Of a DNA stretch of 64,000 nucleotides, positions 9,363 through 19,016 are shown piece after piece. The position numbers were made by a program, and so were the translations under genes. Source of the DNA: a gamma proteobacterium symbiont of Taylorina sp. (GTDB taxonomy: Bacteria; Pseudomonadota; Gammaproteobacteria; GRL18). The notes under the pieces are model-generated. The model had not been told where the DNA came from and did not search any database. It saw only the letters and a list, made by a program, of their open reading frames with translations. Location: NCBI GenBank assembly GCA_025655455.1, contig JAHXIV010000052.1, positions 1 to 64,000 of the forward strand. The letters are read 5' to 3'. The stretch's first letter is position 1. Each line of letters opens with the position of its first letter.

Positions 9363-10292
9363 ATGATAAATAATAATAAAAATATTGCGGCAGTGATTGA
9401 TGAAGAAATTGAACTTCTTGAATATGTGACCGCTATTTTACGCTACAAATATCGAATATTATTAATTTCGATACTCGGTGCGGCATTGATGTTTACAGCT
9501 ACTTTTTTTATGCCGGTCAAGTATGAATCCTTTGTAAAACTGGCATTGGTAGAAGTCAATGAATTAGGCGGAGTGTCTCCTGATAATCGTCGTGCCCCTG
9601 AAGCGGTTACTCTGGTTGAACAGGACTTTATCACTAATGCGATCAATGAAAATTATCAGGATCGGATTATTGCCCGAATGCGCTCACGGGTATTTACTAT
9701 CAAATTTATTAAAGACAATAAGCTGCTTCCAGTCATTTTTCATAAGCAGTGGGATAAAAACAAACAGCAATGGAAGAAAAATTTTCAACCTAATATTGTT
9801 CTGGCCAGTGAGATTTTTAAACATAAGATCTGCAGTATCAATAGAAATAATGAGAATAATCTAATGATAGTAAAAATTATTTTAAACTCGGCACAATTAT
9901 CGACCGATATTGCCAACCAGTTTATTACAGATTTTAACCGCTACAGACGAATCTCTGATCTTGAAGAAGCTGATCGTAAAATAAAATTTCTACAGGAGAC
10001 CTTATTGAAAACAGATTTCCTGGAAATTCAAAAGTCACTATATCGTCTTATAGAAGCACAGTTGGTTATTAAGATGTTAGCCAGCAATAAAGAACAATAT
10101 GCAATTGAGGTGCTTGATCCGGCAATTTTACCTCTTTATCCATCATCACCTGCATCCAAAAGAATAACAGCACTCACATTTATTGGTATTACTATTTTTT
10201 CTATCGTTTTCATTATTGGCAGGGTGGTTTTTAAACGTATTCAGTTATCGATAAAACAGTATCAAAGAACGATACTTAAAAATCAGGATTAA
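9363..10292 (+). CDS. Wzz-type chain-length determinant
   Basis: The protein has 309 residues with the classical polysaccharide co-polymerase layout: an N-terminal cytoplasmic stub, a transmembrane helix near 35-56 (ILLISILGAALMFTATFFM), a large periplasmic domain with helical regions, and a second transmembrane helix near the C-terminus (ALTFIGITIFSIVFIIG). There is no cytoplasmic tyrosine kinase domain. It is predicted to set polymer length together with the Wzy-like protein at 12740-13972. I chose the ATG at 9363, which follows AAGAGAAATA, over the ATG at 9342, which has no ribosome binding site. Confidence 0.8.
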   Translation: MINNNKNIAAVIDEEIELLEYVTAILRYKYRILLISILGAALMFTATFFMPVKYESFVKLALVEVNELGGVSPDNRRAPEAVTLVEQDFITNAINENYQDRIIARMRSRVFTIKFIKDNKLLPVIFHKQWDKNKQQWKKNFQPNIVLASEIFKHKICSINRNNENNLMIVKIILNSAQLSTDIANQFITDFNRYRRISDLEEADRKIKFLQETLLKTDFLEIQKSLYRLIEAQLVIKMLASNKEQYAIEVLDPAILPLYPSSPASKRITALTFIGITIFSIVFIIGRVVFKRIQLSIKQYQRTILKNQD

Positions 10293-10315
10293 TGGCCTGT
10301 TTCAAGGAGAAATTA

Positions 10316-11764
10316 ATGATTCAAACAATAAGTAAAACAGCTTTAACCTTTAAAAACAGACCATTTTTGTATTTAATCTCTGTTTCAAAAAAATCACGCC
10401 GTGTTTTTTTTGCCCTGTTTTATAGAGGGATCGGTGTACTATTGCAATTTTCAGTGAACCTTGTTATCGGGCAATTATTCGGTGCCAGAGGGATGGGCAT
10501 TTATCATCTCTATTCCAGCTGGATGGTCATATTATCCGACATTGCCAGTCTGGGGCTCCCTGTTTTAACCATGCGCAGGGTTGCTGCTTTAAAACAGCAG
10601 CAGAGCGCGCAACAAATCAAATTATTAGTTAATCGCTATCTGTTTTTGGCAATTCTTTCCTGCCTGATTATTTATCTGCCCATTATGCTGATGTCATCCA
10701 GGATCTCCGACGTATTGCTGGGGAATAGTCAAAATCATTATATACTCATATATGCTGTATTGGCTGCTGTGCTATTTTTAATCATCCGTATAGTTTCAGA
10801 AACGCTCAAAGCAATGGGATTAACCAATTTGGGTATCCTGGCGGAGTCTGCCATCTTACCATCAGCTCTGATAGTAAGCCTTATTATTTTATGTGCTATT
10901 TTAAGCCATGCTTCACTTTCAGGTGGTATAGAATCATTATTAGCACTGCATCTTTTATCCTTGTTTTTTGCACTATCACTTTTATATTGGTGGTGGCAGA
11001 AAAAAATACAAAATGAAATAAAATTAGAGGATAAGGCTGGCTTTCTACTGATTAAAAACCATCAAACTTCCCATTTTAATCAAAAATTATTTAGTCATAA
11101 TTTTGTTAAAGCAATATTTTTAAAACAATCAACCTGGTTTATCTGGAGCAGTATGCTGCTCAATGTCTGTTTTATGAATCTGCCGATTCTTGTTTTACCA
11201 CATTTTGCATCCACTGAAGAAATTGGTTTATTCGGAGTTGCATTTCGTCTGGTCATGTTATCAACCACCATTCTGGTGAGTTTATCCGCACTCTTCGGCC
11301 CAAGATTTGTCAGCTATTATCAACAGAAAAACATTAAGAAGCTAAAACAGGAATTACATCATTCACAATGGTATTCATTAGCTGCTTATTTACCTTTTTT
11401 TATTATTTTTACTGCTTTTCCGGAAAAAATATTAATTATTTTTGGTGAAGAATTTCTTGCGGCAAAAAATATCCTGTTTATTTTAGCTATTGCCCAACTC
11501 ATCAACTCGGCAGCCGGTTTGGCAGGTTATTTTCTGATAATGATTCAGCATGAAAAAATGGAACTGCTGAGTCTTATTATTACCTTGATAATCACCTTTC
11601 CAATCATGATAGTACTGGGTAATATTTATGGAATATTGGGAATTACTATCACCTATGCAGTCGGTATCACCATAAAGAATGTGCTGTCTCTCACTCTGGC
11701 ATTGTACTTTATTAAACAAATTCATTTGCAACTGTTACCAGCTGCGACACGAAATGGAGAATAA
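10316..11764 (+). CDS. Polysaccharide flippase, Wzx/MviN-like
   Basis: The protein has about 482 residues and 12-14 hydrophobic helices. The N-terminal GIGVLLQFSVNLVIGQLFGARGMGIYHL block is typical of MOP-superfamily polysaccharide flippases (shown here in fragments: LVIGQLFGARGMG). It would move undecaprenyl-linked repeat units across the inner membrane. The ATG at 10316 follows AAGGAGAAATTA and is preferred to the upstream ATG at 10292. It sits between wzz and a sulfotransferase gene in a tight operon. Confidence 0.82.
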   Translation: MIQTISKTALTFKNRPFLYLISVSKKSRRVFFALFYRGIGVLLQFSVNLVIGQLFGARGMGIYHLYSSWMVILSDIASLGLPVLTMRRVAALKQQQSAQQIKLLVNRYLFLAILSCLIIYLPIMLMSSRISDVLLGNSQNHYILIYAVLAAVLFLIIRIVSETLKAMGLTNLGILAESAILPSALIVSLIILCAILSHASLSGGIESLLALHLLSLFFALSLLYWWWQKKIQNEIKLEDKAGFLLIKNHQTSHFNQKLFSHNFVKAIFLKQSTWFIWSSMLLNVCFMNLPILVLPHFASTEEIGLFGVAFRLVMLSTTILVSLSALFGPRFVSYYQQKNIKKLKQELHHSQWYSLAAYLPFFIIFTAFPEKILIIFGEEFLAAKNILFILAIAQLINSAAGLAGYFLIMIQHEKMELLSLIITLIITFPIMIVLGNIYGILGITITYAVGITIKNVLSLTLALYFIKQIHLQLLPAATRNGE

Positions 11765-11766
11765 CA

Positions 11767-12711
11767 ATGAAACAACTTGATTTTATTATTATCGGTGCAC
11801 AAAAATCGGCAACCACCTCTTTATTTAAATATTTATCTGAACATCCTGAGATACAAATGCCCGGTGATAAAGAAGCACCTTTTTTCAGTGATGATCAACT
11901 TTATGAAAAAGGCTGGGACAGTTTTTGCAGACAATATTTTAACGCTTCCAGTGAAGAACAATTATGGGGGACAGCCACGCCCCAATATATGGGTGATCCC
12001 AGAGCTGCCGAGCGTATCGCCGCACAAAATCCACAGGTACGTTTAATCGCAATACTAAGAAATCCCATCGAACGAGCCTATTCACACTACACCATGTCGG
12101 TACGCAGGGAAGTTGAACATAGAGATTTTTCTCATGCTGTTGATGCCCTTTTATCAGCAGAGCATTTAGAAAAATATCGTAATGAAATCCCTCCTGATCA
12201 CCACAAAGGCTACTCTCTCACTGATAAAAACAATAAGAATAAAGACAATAATTATTATTTTGTCTGGAGTGAATACGGTCGTATTTTGACTAATTTCAGA
12301 AAATATTTTTCTGCACAACAATTGTTAATTCTTTACATGGATGATCTGATGGAACAACCTCAGCAAACTCTGGATAAAGTCATTCAATTTCTTGGCATTA
12401 AGACACAATTCTCACCAGCCAACCTTGGCAAAATTTATCATCAGGGTGGAAACAAACTGATTATCCCAAATACATGGAAAGAAAAGATAAAGAAAAACTC
12501 AATATTTCGCTTTTTCTGGGATCAAATATCACCTCGAAGAAAAGGCTATCTTAATTACTGGTATGAGCAACTGAATGTTTATAAAAGTAAATCAAAATCT
12601 GAGCCGTCCAGACAGTTAAGACAAAAGCTGATTCATCACTTCTACCAGGATATCAAACAGCTGGAACAGCTATTTGACAGCAAAGTCCCCTGGCAGGAGT
12701 TTAATCGTTAG
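11767..12711 (+). CDS. Sulfotransferase (PAPS-dependent)
   Basis: The protein has 314 residues. The PAPS 5'-phosphosulfate-binding loop GAQKSATTSL is at residues 10-19 and the 3'-phosphate-binding motif RNPIERAYSHY is at ~97-107, as in heparan/NodH-type sulfotransferases. It starts two bases after the flippase stop. It probably sulfates the exported polysaccharide, so the cluster likely makes a sulfated exopolymer. Confidence 0.88.
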   Translation: MKQLDFIIIGAQKSATTSLFKYLSEHPEIQMPGDKEAPFFSDDQLYEKGWDSFCRQYFNASSEEQLWGTATPQYMGDPRAAERIAAQNPQVRLIAILRNPIERAYSHYTMSVRREVEHRDFSHAVDALLSAEHLEKYRNEIPPDHHKGYSLTDKNNKNKDNNYYFVWSEYGRILTNFRKYFSAQQLLILYMDDLMEQPQQTLDKVIQFLGIKTQFSPANLGKIYHQGGNKLIIPNTWKEKIKKNSIFRFFWDQISPRRKGYLNYWYEQLNVYKSKSKSEPSRQLRQKLIHHFYQDIKQLEQLFDSKVPWQEFNR

Positions 12712-12739
12712 GTCTAAGGAATGTGAAAGGAAAGTTAAT

Positions 12740-13972
12740 ATGAGAATCAGTATTAAACACCTTATTGATATTGCTCTTGTGATCATTTTTTATGCTGGTT
12801 TTCAGGGGGGGAAATATTTTCTGAATAACCGTATTCAGGAGCTTGGGCTTGCACTCACATTAATGCTGTTTTTATATACTGCTACTCAGACAGCCCTGTT
12901 AAAAAAAGACATCAACTGGCGCTGGTGGTTCTGGAGTGCGCCATTATTGATTATTTATGTCATGGGGCTGTCATCTCTGATCTTTTCGATAAATGCAGAC
13001 ACCTTCATCTTACCCAGTTTTTTTGCTGCAAGGGAGTTTTTAATTATCCTGCTTGCACCTGCACTGTATTTTCTTATTCAGCTGGGTTATCCCATAGAGC
13101 GATTGGAAAAAATTTTTATAAGCAGTCTGATTATCATCCTGATCAATTATCTTTTTCATTATTATCGTATCGTTCTGCCTGAAGCCTATTTTTCCAGAGG
13201 CTATATGTCCTATATTGTTACCTATGATGAATGGCGTGGTTATCGCCTTAAAGCACCAACATTTGCTCTATTTTTACTGACTTTATATGCCTCATTTATG
13301 CTCTTTGTGAAAACCACGACAATAAAAAAAGCAGGCTGGATCGTGATACTCTGCATTGCAGCCTATATCTGGTTTTTAATAAAAGCACGCTCTCAAATGG
13401 CCACTCTGGGGCTGGCTCTGATCTATTATCCCTTATTTTTTTCACGTCCCAGGCGTATCAGTCTTTTTTTATTGGTCAGTCCTGTGGGTCTTTTTTTAAT
13501 CATTGCTTTAGGCGGAGTGCTTATTGATACTTTTATGAATTCTGATGGCGGCACGATTCGTGCTGCCTCCTATGCCATCGCCTGGGAACAGATCGGCCAA
13601 TACACTTTTTTTGGTTATGGACAATCCAGTGCTTTTACTAAAACCTATCAGGATATTTTTGGTGCAAAATTTTTCCCGTCAGATTTAGGGATCATTGGGA
13701 TTACTTTTAAATATGGTATGACTGGTGTATTGATTTATATTTTTTATAACTTCTATCTGTTTAAACGGCTGATGTGGGCCAATTGGTTTTATTTATACCA
13801 ATATAAAAAGATAAACCCTCTGCTCTGCTCTCTTTTTATCTTTTTAACAGCACTGAGTATTAATTTAATATTAAATCCCGGCCTGGCCTATATGCAGGGC
13901 TTAACGGTAGCATCATTGGCTATTTCCATAACAGGTATTTATAAACAGCAATCCGTTCATATGAATAAATGA
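12740..13972 (+). CDS. O-antigen ligase/polymerase (Wzy/WaaL) family protein
   Basis: The protein has about 410 residues and around 10-12 transmembrane segments, with a large loop near 280-310 holding the conserved-looking AWEQIGQYTFFGYGQSS segment typical of Wzy_C proteins. It is predicted to polymerise or ligate the polysaccharide in the periplasm. I chose the ATG at 12740, after GGAAAGTTAAT, rather than the ORF start at 12674, which overlaps the sulfotransferase gene by 38 bp. It is the last gene of the locus. Confidence 0.78.
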   Translation: MRISIKHLIDIALVIIFYAGFQGGKYFLNNRIQELGLALTLMLFLYTATQTALLKKDINWRWWFWSAPLLIIYVMGLSSLIFSINADTFILPSFFAAREFLIILLAPALYFLIQLGYPIERLEKIFISSLIIILINYLFHYYRIVLPEAYFSRGYMSYIVTYDEWRGYRLKAPTFALFLLTLYASFMLFVKTTTIKKAGWIVILCIAAYIWFLIKARSQMATLGLALIYYPLFFSRPRRISLFLLVSPVGLFLIIALGGVLIDTFMNSDGGTIRAASYAIAWEQIGQYTFFGYGQSSAFTKTYQDIFGAKFFPSDLGIIGITFKYGMTGVLIYIFYNFYLFKRLMWANWFYLYQYKKINPLLCSLFIFLTALSINLILNPGLAYMQGLTVASLAISITGIYKQQSVHMNK

Positions 13973-14223
13973 GCATCCAAAAACGCATAATATAATTACT
14001 ATCCTATTATTAATTTTACATGGTGTTGCTTCTATTATTAAAATGATGGAGCTCGCTGAATTAACACAAAAATTATACAAGCATATTGGAATGACAATAG
14101 ATGAATTAATCGTATCCACTATAAATTTTAGGGTAACACACCGTTTCACAAATTAATTGCCGCAATTGACTTCCTTATGACTAGCATCTAACGTCAAATC
14201 ATCTCAGTTTTTATATCCCAATA
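13973..14223. other. Intergenic region after the polysaccharide locus
   Basis: This AT-rich spacer contains a 37-codon plus-strand ORF (14042-14155, beginning MMELAELTQ) without a ribosome binding site. I see no convincing terminator. It may be the remnant of a lost gene. Confidence 0.4.
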
Positions 14224-14562
14224 CTACTTTAAAGTTAAAGGCTGTTCCTCAAATTTTAATCCCGACCAGCCTGTTTTCATAAAATTTCGGATATTTTTAT
14301 GATCAGTTTCATCTGGATTATTCAGCACATCGTGGCGATAATATTGACCAAAACAAGCCAATGTCTGTTGTTCATTGAGTCCATGTAGTTTAGCAAAAGC
14401 AAACAATTTACAGGAACCACTATTCTTATCTGAATTATTTTTTATATCACCATTAATAAATGCTGTCTGCTTAAAATAATAATAATCTTCAATGATTGCC
14501 ATCGTTTCTTCAAACTTAATGGTTTCAGAGTGTTGTTTTAATGATTGCAAAAATTCCTGCAT
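14224..14562 (-). CDS. HopJ-like small protein
   Basis: The protein has 112 residues and matches the HopJ type III effector family by its layout: FEETMAIIEDYYYF near 18-31, FINGDIKN, then GSCKLFAFAKLHGLNEQQTLACFGQYYR (in fragments) and a C-terminal NIRNFMKTGW. Despite the family name these proteins are widespread in free-living gammaproteobacteria and their role is unknown. A good site (AAGGAG) precedes the ATG. Confidence 0.8.
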   Translation of the reverse strand: MQEFLQSLKQHSETIKFEETMAIIEDYYYFKQTAFINGDIKNNSDKNSGSCKLFAFAKLHGLNEQQTLACFGQYYRHDVLNNPDETDHKNIRNFMKTGWSGLKFEEQPLTLK

Positions 14563-14691
14563 TGGTTCGACTCCTTGTTAGGAAAATTATATTTTTAGAT
14601 TTAAGTTCATTGTTAAGCAGCTAATTAGGAGTATAATCTCCTTTATTCTTTTTTGGTAATATGATTAAAGCAATAAGGTCATTAGTCTTTT

Positions 14692-15147
14692 ATGTTAGAG
14701 AAAATAAAACAATTTTTTGATGATAACCTGTCAGTAGCACAAGAAAAAGAAAGTGAACACCAGCTGCAATTGGCTACGACAGCTCTATTTATTGAGATGA
14801 TGCTGCAAGATGGGAAGCAGCATAAAAATGAAATAGAAGCTGTGAAAAAGGCAATTAAAATACACTTTAATATTTCAGCACATGAATTAGATGAACTATT
14901 CTTACTTGCAGAACATGAGCTCAAACTCGCGACTGATTACTATCAATTTACCCAATTAATCAATAATAATTTCTCTCAGACTCAAAAAATAAAAATCATT
15001 GAAAATCTATGGACTATCGCCTATGCAGATTCTCATCTTGATGATCTGGAGGAACATATGGTGAGAAAAATAGCAGACTTAATCCATGTGCCACATATGC
15101 AGTTCATTAAAGCCAAGGTTAAAATACAAAATGGAAAAAATAATTAG
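14692..15147 (+). CDS. TerB-like (COG4103) protein
   Basis: The protein has 151 residues and is all-helical. The acidic, metal-binding-like pattern FIEMMLQDGKQHKNE near the N-terminus and ADSHLDDLEEHMVRKIADL near the C-terminus are typical of the TerB/tellurite-resistance fold. It is probably cytoplasmic; its biological role is not known. It is convergent with gloA, ending three bases before the gloA stop. Confidence 0.75.
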   Translation: MLEKIKQFFDDNLSVAQEKESEHQLQLATTALFIEMMLQDGKQHKNEIEAVKKAIKIHFNISAHELDELFLLAEHELKLATDYYQFTQLINNNFSQTQKIKIIENLWTIAYADSHLDDLEEHMVRKIADLIHVPHMQFIKAKVKIQNGKNN

Positions 15148-15150
15148 CTA

Positions 15151-15537
15151 TTATTTTCTTGCTCCTATCAGTTCAATTTCATAGCCATCAGGATCTTTTA
15201 CAAAAGCAATAATAGTGCTTCCTGCATTCATTGGCCCGGCATCACGAATAATGTCTCCACCCTGTTCTCTAATTTTCTCCGTGGCACGATAAACATCATC
15301 AACTTCAATAGCAAGATGACCAAAACCAGTTCCTTGTTCATAACTATCAGTATCCCAATTGTAGGTAAGTTCAATAACAGTGTTATTTTTCTCATCACCA
15401 TAACCCAGGAATGCCAGAGTAAAACGACCCTCAGGGTATTCTTGTTGACGTAAAAGTGTCATACCTAATATTTTGCTATAAAACTCAATTGAATTTTGTA
15501 AATGACCAACACGGATCATAGTGTGAAGTATACGCAT
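15151..15537 (-). CDS. gloA: Lactoylglutathione lyase (glyoxalase I)
   Basis: The protein has 128 residues and the start [19 protein letters not shown] is that of bacterial GloA. Metal ligands His5, a Glu near 56, His in GFGHLAIEV and Glu in GYEIELI are all present. It isomerises the methylglyoxal-glutathione hemithioacetal to S-lactoylglutathione. I chose the ATG at 15537 with AAAGGA upstream; the longer ORF adds ten residues with no family support. Confidence 0.92.
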   Translation of the reverse strand: MRILHTMIRVGHLQNSIEFYSKILGMTLLRQQEYPEGRFTLAFLGYGDEKNNTVIELTYNWDTDSYEQGTGFGHLAIEVDDVYRATEKIREQGGDIIRDAGPMNAGSTIIAFVKDPDGYEIELIGARK

Positions 15538-15704
15538 AGGAAATGTTCCTTTAATAATATTATTCACTAGTAAACTGTCAAATAGAGAGAACTTTATTCA
15601 GAAATATTTTGATTTCCATGCGAGTGTAACATGTAGTTTGCTGCTTGCAAAATTGTAAAAATTGAATAGAACATCTACAATGATACCAAAAAGAGGAAAT
15701 TATC

Positions 15705-16295
15705 TTGGGTTCTGGAGTAATACCATTTGCAGTAGACAAACAACAGGTGTTTTTCCTGTTTCAAAAAGTCTTTCATGGCAGAAAGTCAGGCTATCTGATT
15801 GACTTTGGCGGTGGTATCAATGAAGGAGAAACATACCAGCAAGCTGCGGCAAGGGAATTTGTAGAAGAAACTGAGACCCTGTTCTTTGAAGAGAGTATTG
15901 AAGGTATTAAAAACGCAAAAAAAACACCACTGAGAATTGCCCGTCAATTATCAATTGTTACTCAACTCTTCAATAAAACTTTACAAAAAAATCCCCATTG
16001 GTATTGTCATCGGGAACCTGGAAACAAGGTACCACCTAAAGACTGGAAAACTTTTTTTGTCGAGTTTAAATACAAAGATTTAAGCATCATAAACAAAGAA
16101 TGGGAATTAGAAGAGGGACAACAAACTCGTTTTTCAAAACGTCGGGAGCTGCATTGGATTGATGCTGAACATTTACTATCGATTTATGCTCACCATCCTG
16201 AAAAATTATGGAAAAGAGTCCGGCAACTGATGGGCGCTCGATCAGTCATTCAAATGATTAAACAGGAAAAGTGTTCTCTTCCTCAACATGACTAA
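15705..16295 (+). CDS. NUDIX hydrolase
   Basis: The protein has 196 residues. The Nudix box begins at GGGINEGETYQQAAAREF and continues VEETE, fitting GX5EX7REXXEE. The start is TTG at 15705, ten bases after AAGAGGAAAT. The substrate cannot be inferred; the C-terminal half is unusually long compared with minimal Nudix proteins. Confidence 0.8.
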   Translation: MGSGVIPFAVDKQQVFFLFQKVFHGRKSGYLIDFGGGINEGETYQQAAAREFVEETETLFFEESIEGIKNAKKTPLRIARQLSIVTQLFNKTLQKNPHWYCHREPGNKVPPKDWKTFFVEFKYKDLSIINKEWELEEGQQTRFSKRRELHWIDAEHLLSIYAHHPEKLWKRVRQLMGARSVIQMIKQEKCSLPQHD

Positions 16296-16310
16296 TTTGT
16301 ATTTTCAAAC

Positions 16311-17060
16311 TTAACGGCCACAAACCGAACAATTCGGATTTTTTGGCAGCTGCATACTTTCCCATTGCATACTAAATGCATCAAATAATAACACTCTACC
16401 CACCAGTGAATCTCCCTTATTGACAATTAACTTGATAACTTCAATCGCCTGCATACTGCCTAATACGCCAACCACTGGTGATAATACTCCATTATTGCTG
16501 CAGTTCTGGTTCAACTCCTTACGACCACCATAAAAACAATGATAGCAGGGACTTTCTTTAAAGCCGCAATGATAGGTCGATATCTGACCTTCCCATCGAA
16601 TGGCAGCGGCAGATACCAGCCATTTTTTATTTTTTACACAAGCTTTATTGATTTCAAAGCGAGTGGTCAGGTTGTCAGTACAATCAACCACAATATCAGC
16701 CGCTGCAACCTGAGACAATAATTGTTCTCCACAAAGTTCAGCGTGAATTAAATTCACCTGAATATGAGAATTAATTTTATTCATTCTCTCATAACAGGAA
16801 TTAACTTTACTATTTCCTATATCCTGTTCATCATGAGCAATCTGGCGCTGCAGATTATTGAGTTCAACAACATCATGATCGGCAATGGTAATTTCACCCA
16901 CACCACTGGCAGTCAGATATAGTGCAACAGGTGACCCTAAGCCGCCAATGCCAATAATTAATACTTTAGCAGAAAATAATTTTTCCTGTCCCGGGACATC
17001 AATGTCAGCTAATAAAATATGACGGCTATAACGAAATAATTCATCATCAGAAAAATCCAT
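16311..17060 (-). CDS. MoeB/ThiF-family adenylyltransferase of the AOR operon
   Basis: The protein has 249 residues. The nucleotide-binding loop IGIGGLGSPVALYL is near 31-44, the E1-like VDCTDN motif near 129, and two Cys pairs (CYHC and C-terminal CSVC) bind structural zinc. It would adenylate the C-terminal Gly-Gly of a MoaD/ThiS-like carrier. The likely partner is the MoaD-like protein encoded two genes upstream, so it probably supports pterin cofactor sulfuration for the AOR. Its start overlaps the preceding stop. Confidence 0.85.
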   Translation of the reverse strand: MDFSDDELFRYSRHILLADIDVPGQEKLFSAKVLIIGIGGLGSPVALYLTASGVGEITIADHDVVELNNLQRQIAHDEQDIGNSKVNSCYERMNKINSHIQVNLIHAELCGEQLLSQVAAADIVVDCTDNLTTRFEINKACVKNKKWLVSAAAIRWEGQISTYHCGFKESPCYHCFYGGRKELNQNCSNNGVLSPVVGVLGSMQAIEVIKLIVNKGDSLVGRVLLFDAFSMQWESMQLPKNPNCSVCGR

Positions 17061-17401
17061 TAGCCCCCTCCACGTTGAAAAGATAAATCAAATTTTTTCA
17101 AAAATAATTGATATTGATCTTCAGTATAGTTTATAAAATGAAATTTAACGAATAAGCGGGAGATATTCAATGAGCCGATAATCCTATCCGACTGTGCAGA
17201 AAAAGTAATAATTAATAGGCTGGTGTTTTGAATATTTTCTTCTGTTTTGGAATCAATGACGGCAGCAGTAATCTCTATTTGATTATCGCTCAGTGTATAA
17301 GTCATTTCTCCGGCAAAAATCTTAAATTGCTTGATAAACTCGAAATGGCTATAGCCCATTTCTTTGTTAATTATAATATCAGAAATAAAACTGCTAACCA
17401 C
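17060..17401 (-). CDS. Unknown protein between the MoaD-like and MoeB-like genes
   Basis: The protein has about 113 residues and I do not recognise it. I placed the start at GTG 17401, which overlaps the moaD-like stop (GGTGGTTAG) and has GGAAG six bases upstream; a longer ORF to 17485 would overlap moaD deeply. The C-terminus ends in a run FQRGGG. Residues ~40-100 look like alternating strands (FAGEMTYTLSDNQIEITAAVI; FSAQSDRIIGSLNISRLFVKF in fragments). Its coupling to both neighbours implies a job in AOR assembly or pterin delivery. Confidence 0.65.
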   Translation of the reverse strand: MVSSFISDIIINKEMGYSHFEFIKQFKIFAGEMTYTLSDNQIEITAAVIDSKTEENIQNTSLLIITFSAQSDRIIGSLNISRLFVKFHFINYTEDQYQLFLKKFDLSFQRGGG

Positions 17402-17645
17402 CAGCGACTTCCGGCCATAGAGCCAGGGTATCATTCTCTGACAGAATGGTTGAGTCCCGCTCAGGCGGGCAAACAAAAACACCATTTAAAATGACCAGAT
17501 AAGCCTCTTCACGGTCAATTTTAAAAAAATTAATCACCTGATGAACACTCATATTTTCATCAATTTCAACCCGGGCAGCATTTGCCCTGGCATGAGCAGG
17601 TAAATGTCGGGATAAGCTGGCAAAACATTTAAGAGTGATTTTCAT
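17394..17645 (-). CDS. MoaD/ThiS-like sulfur carrier of the AOR operon
   Basis: The protein has 83 residues with a ubiquitin-like fold pattern, starting MKITLKCFASLSRHLP and ending PEVAGG. The terminal Gly-Gly is the site of adenylation and thiocarboxylate formation. It is likely the dedicated sulfur donor for the tungstopterin/molybdopterin cofactor of the AOR encoded in the same operon. The MoeB-like protein at 16311-17060 is its likely activator. Confidence 0.85.
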   Translation of the reverse strand: MKITLKCFASLSRHLPAHARANAARVEIDENMSVHQVINFFKIDREEAYLVILNGVFVCPPERDSTILSENDTLALWPEVAGG

Positions 17646-17663
17646 ATTATTTGCCTGAGAGAG

Positions 17664-18911
17664 TTATGCCTGAGAAAGTGAACTGGCCAGATAGGCTTCC
17701 ATTAATCGATTTGGATTGTTCATCAAACGTTTTTTCCATACACCCAATTTAACTTTTCCACGAATTAAACCACGTACTACACCAATATTTTGTGTGTGTC
17801 CCAGACTGCTGACACCAACCAGATAGTCACCGTCAAACTGGAGGTTTATATAGAGATAATTATCTTTGTCCAGTAAGATACTTTGCTCACCATCAGGCAC
17901 CCCCATCCATTGTCCAAACGAGGTTGAGATTAAACCCATAGTATCTAAAATATTCATATTGACACTACCACGATGTATGCAGCAATTATTATTGACCATA
18001 TTAATTGCTGCAATGCGGCCATGTTCTACAGCTGTCGGTTGAATGGCCTGTACATGCTGCGATTGATCGGAAAAATCCAGACCCTGTGCAACATCTCCGG
18101 AAGCATAAATATTATTAATATTAGTTTGTAAAAATTCATTAACAACAATACCCTGATCAATATTAATGCCTGAATTTTCAAGAAAATCAATATTCGATTT
18201 AACCCCTGTTGCACAAATCACCAGATCTGCATTTAATGAATTTGCATCTTTTAAATCAACAATTAAACCTTCATTAACAGCATTTATCGATGTGACCTGC
18301 TGAGAGGTCATGATAGTAACCCCTTTGGATTCACACCAGGATTTTAATAAAGCACCGGCAACATCATCCATCATTCTGGGCACCATGCGAACACCCATTT
18401 CAACCACGGTCAGTTTAACACCACGTTTGAGTAATGATTGAAGAATAATGCAGCCGATAAACCCTGCCCCCATCAAAACAACCGAAGAGCCGGGTACTGC
18501 TTTTGCAGCGATATTTCTTGCATCCTCAAGCGTCCAGCAATTATGCACATTGTTTAAGTCAATACCGGCAATAGGAGGCGAAATAGCGGTTGCACCAGTG
18601 GCTAATAAAAGCTTGTCGTATGACAGCACTTCACCATTGGCTAAAATAACATTGTCGTTAGAACTATCAACCTGAGTAACAGCCTGGCTCACAATACCAA
18701 TGTTCTGATCACTAAAATAATTTTCATCATGACGTAAATAAGTCCCTTTTTCAGCAATTTTTTCTTCTAAAAAATAAGGAATTGCCATCCGGGAGTAGGG
18801 TGGTTCACACTGACCTGAAATCAGACTGATTTTTGCATTTTTATCCATTTTGCGAATTGTTTCACAGGCAATAACGCCCGATGGACCCGCACCAACTATC
18901 ATATAATGCAT
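17664..18911 (-). CDS. aorC: FAD-dependent NAD(P)H oxidoreductase, AorC-like
   Basis: The protein has 415 residues. The FAD-binding motif GAGPSGVIACETI is at the N-terminus, a second dinucleotide-binding loop GAGFIGCII is near 152, and the ASGDVAQG FAD-binding motif is near 270. This is the pyridine nucleotide-disulfide oxidoreductase fold without a redox disulfide. In the known AorABC complex of Aromatoleum this subunit passes electrons between NAD(H) and the ferredoxin subunit. The gene order here matches, which supports the assignment. Confidence 0.82.
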   Translation of the reverse strand: MHYMIVGAGPSGVIACETIRKMDKNAKISLISGQCEPPYSRMAIPYFLEEKIAEKGTYLRHDENYFSDQNIGIVSQAVTQVDSSNDNVILANGEVLSYDKLLLATGATAISPPIAGIDLNNVHNCWTLEDARNIAAKAVPGSSVVLMGAGFIGCIILQSLLKRGVKLTVVEMGVRMVPRMMDDVAGALLKSWCESKGVTIMTSQQVTSINAVNEGLIVDLKDANSLNADLVICATGVKSNIDFLENSGINIDQGIVVNEFLQTNINNIYASGDVAQGLDFSDQSQHVQAIQPTAVEHGRIAAINMVNNNCCIHRGSVNMNILDTMGLISTSFGQWMGVPDGEQSILLDKDNYLYINLQFDGDYLVGVSSLGHTQNIGVVRGLIRGKVKLGVWKKRLMNNPNRLMEAYLASSLSQA

Positions 18912-19016
18912 TCAAACATCCTTTGTATTAGGTGCTAAGTGTTAGAAATAAAGCACAAAGCAAACTATTTGCTTTGATTTTTGCTTTTACTCAGTACTTA
19001 ACACTTAACACATTTT

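Noticed and set aside
14042..14155. 37-codon ORF after the polysaccharide locus
   Set aside because: No ribosome binding site and no recognisable features.
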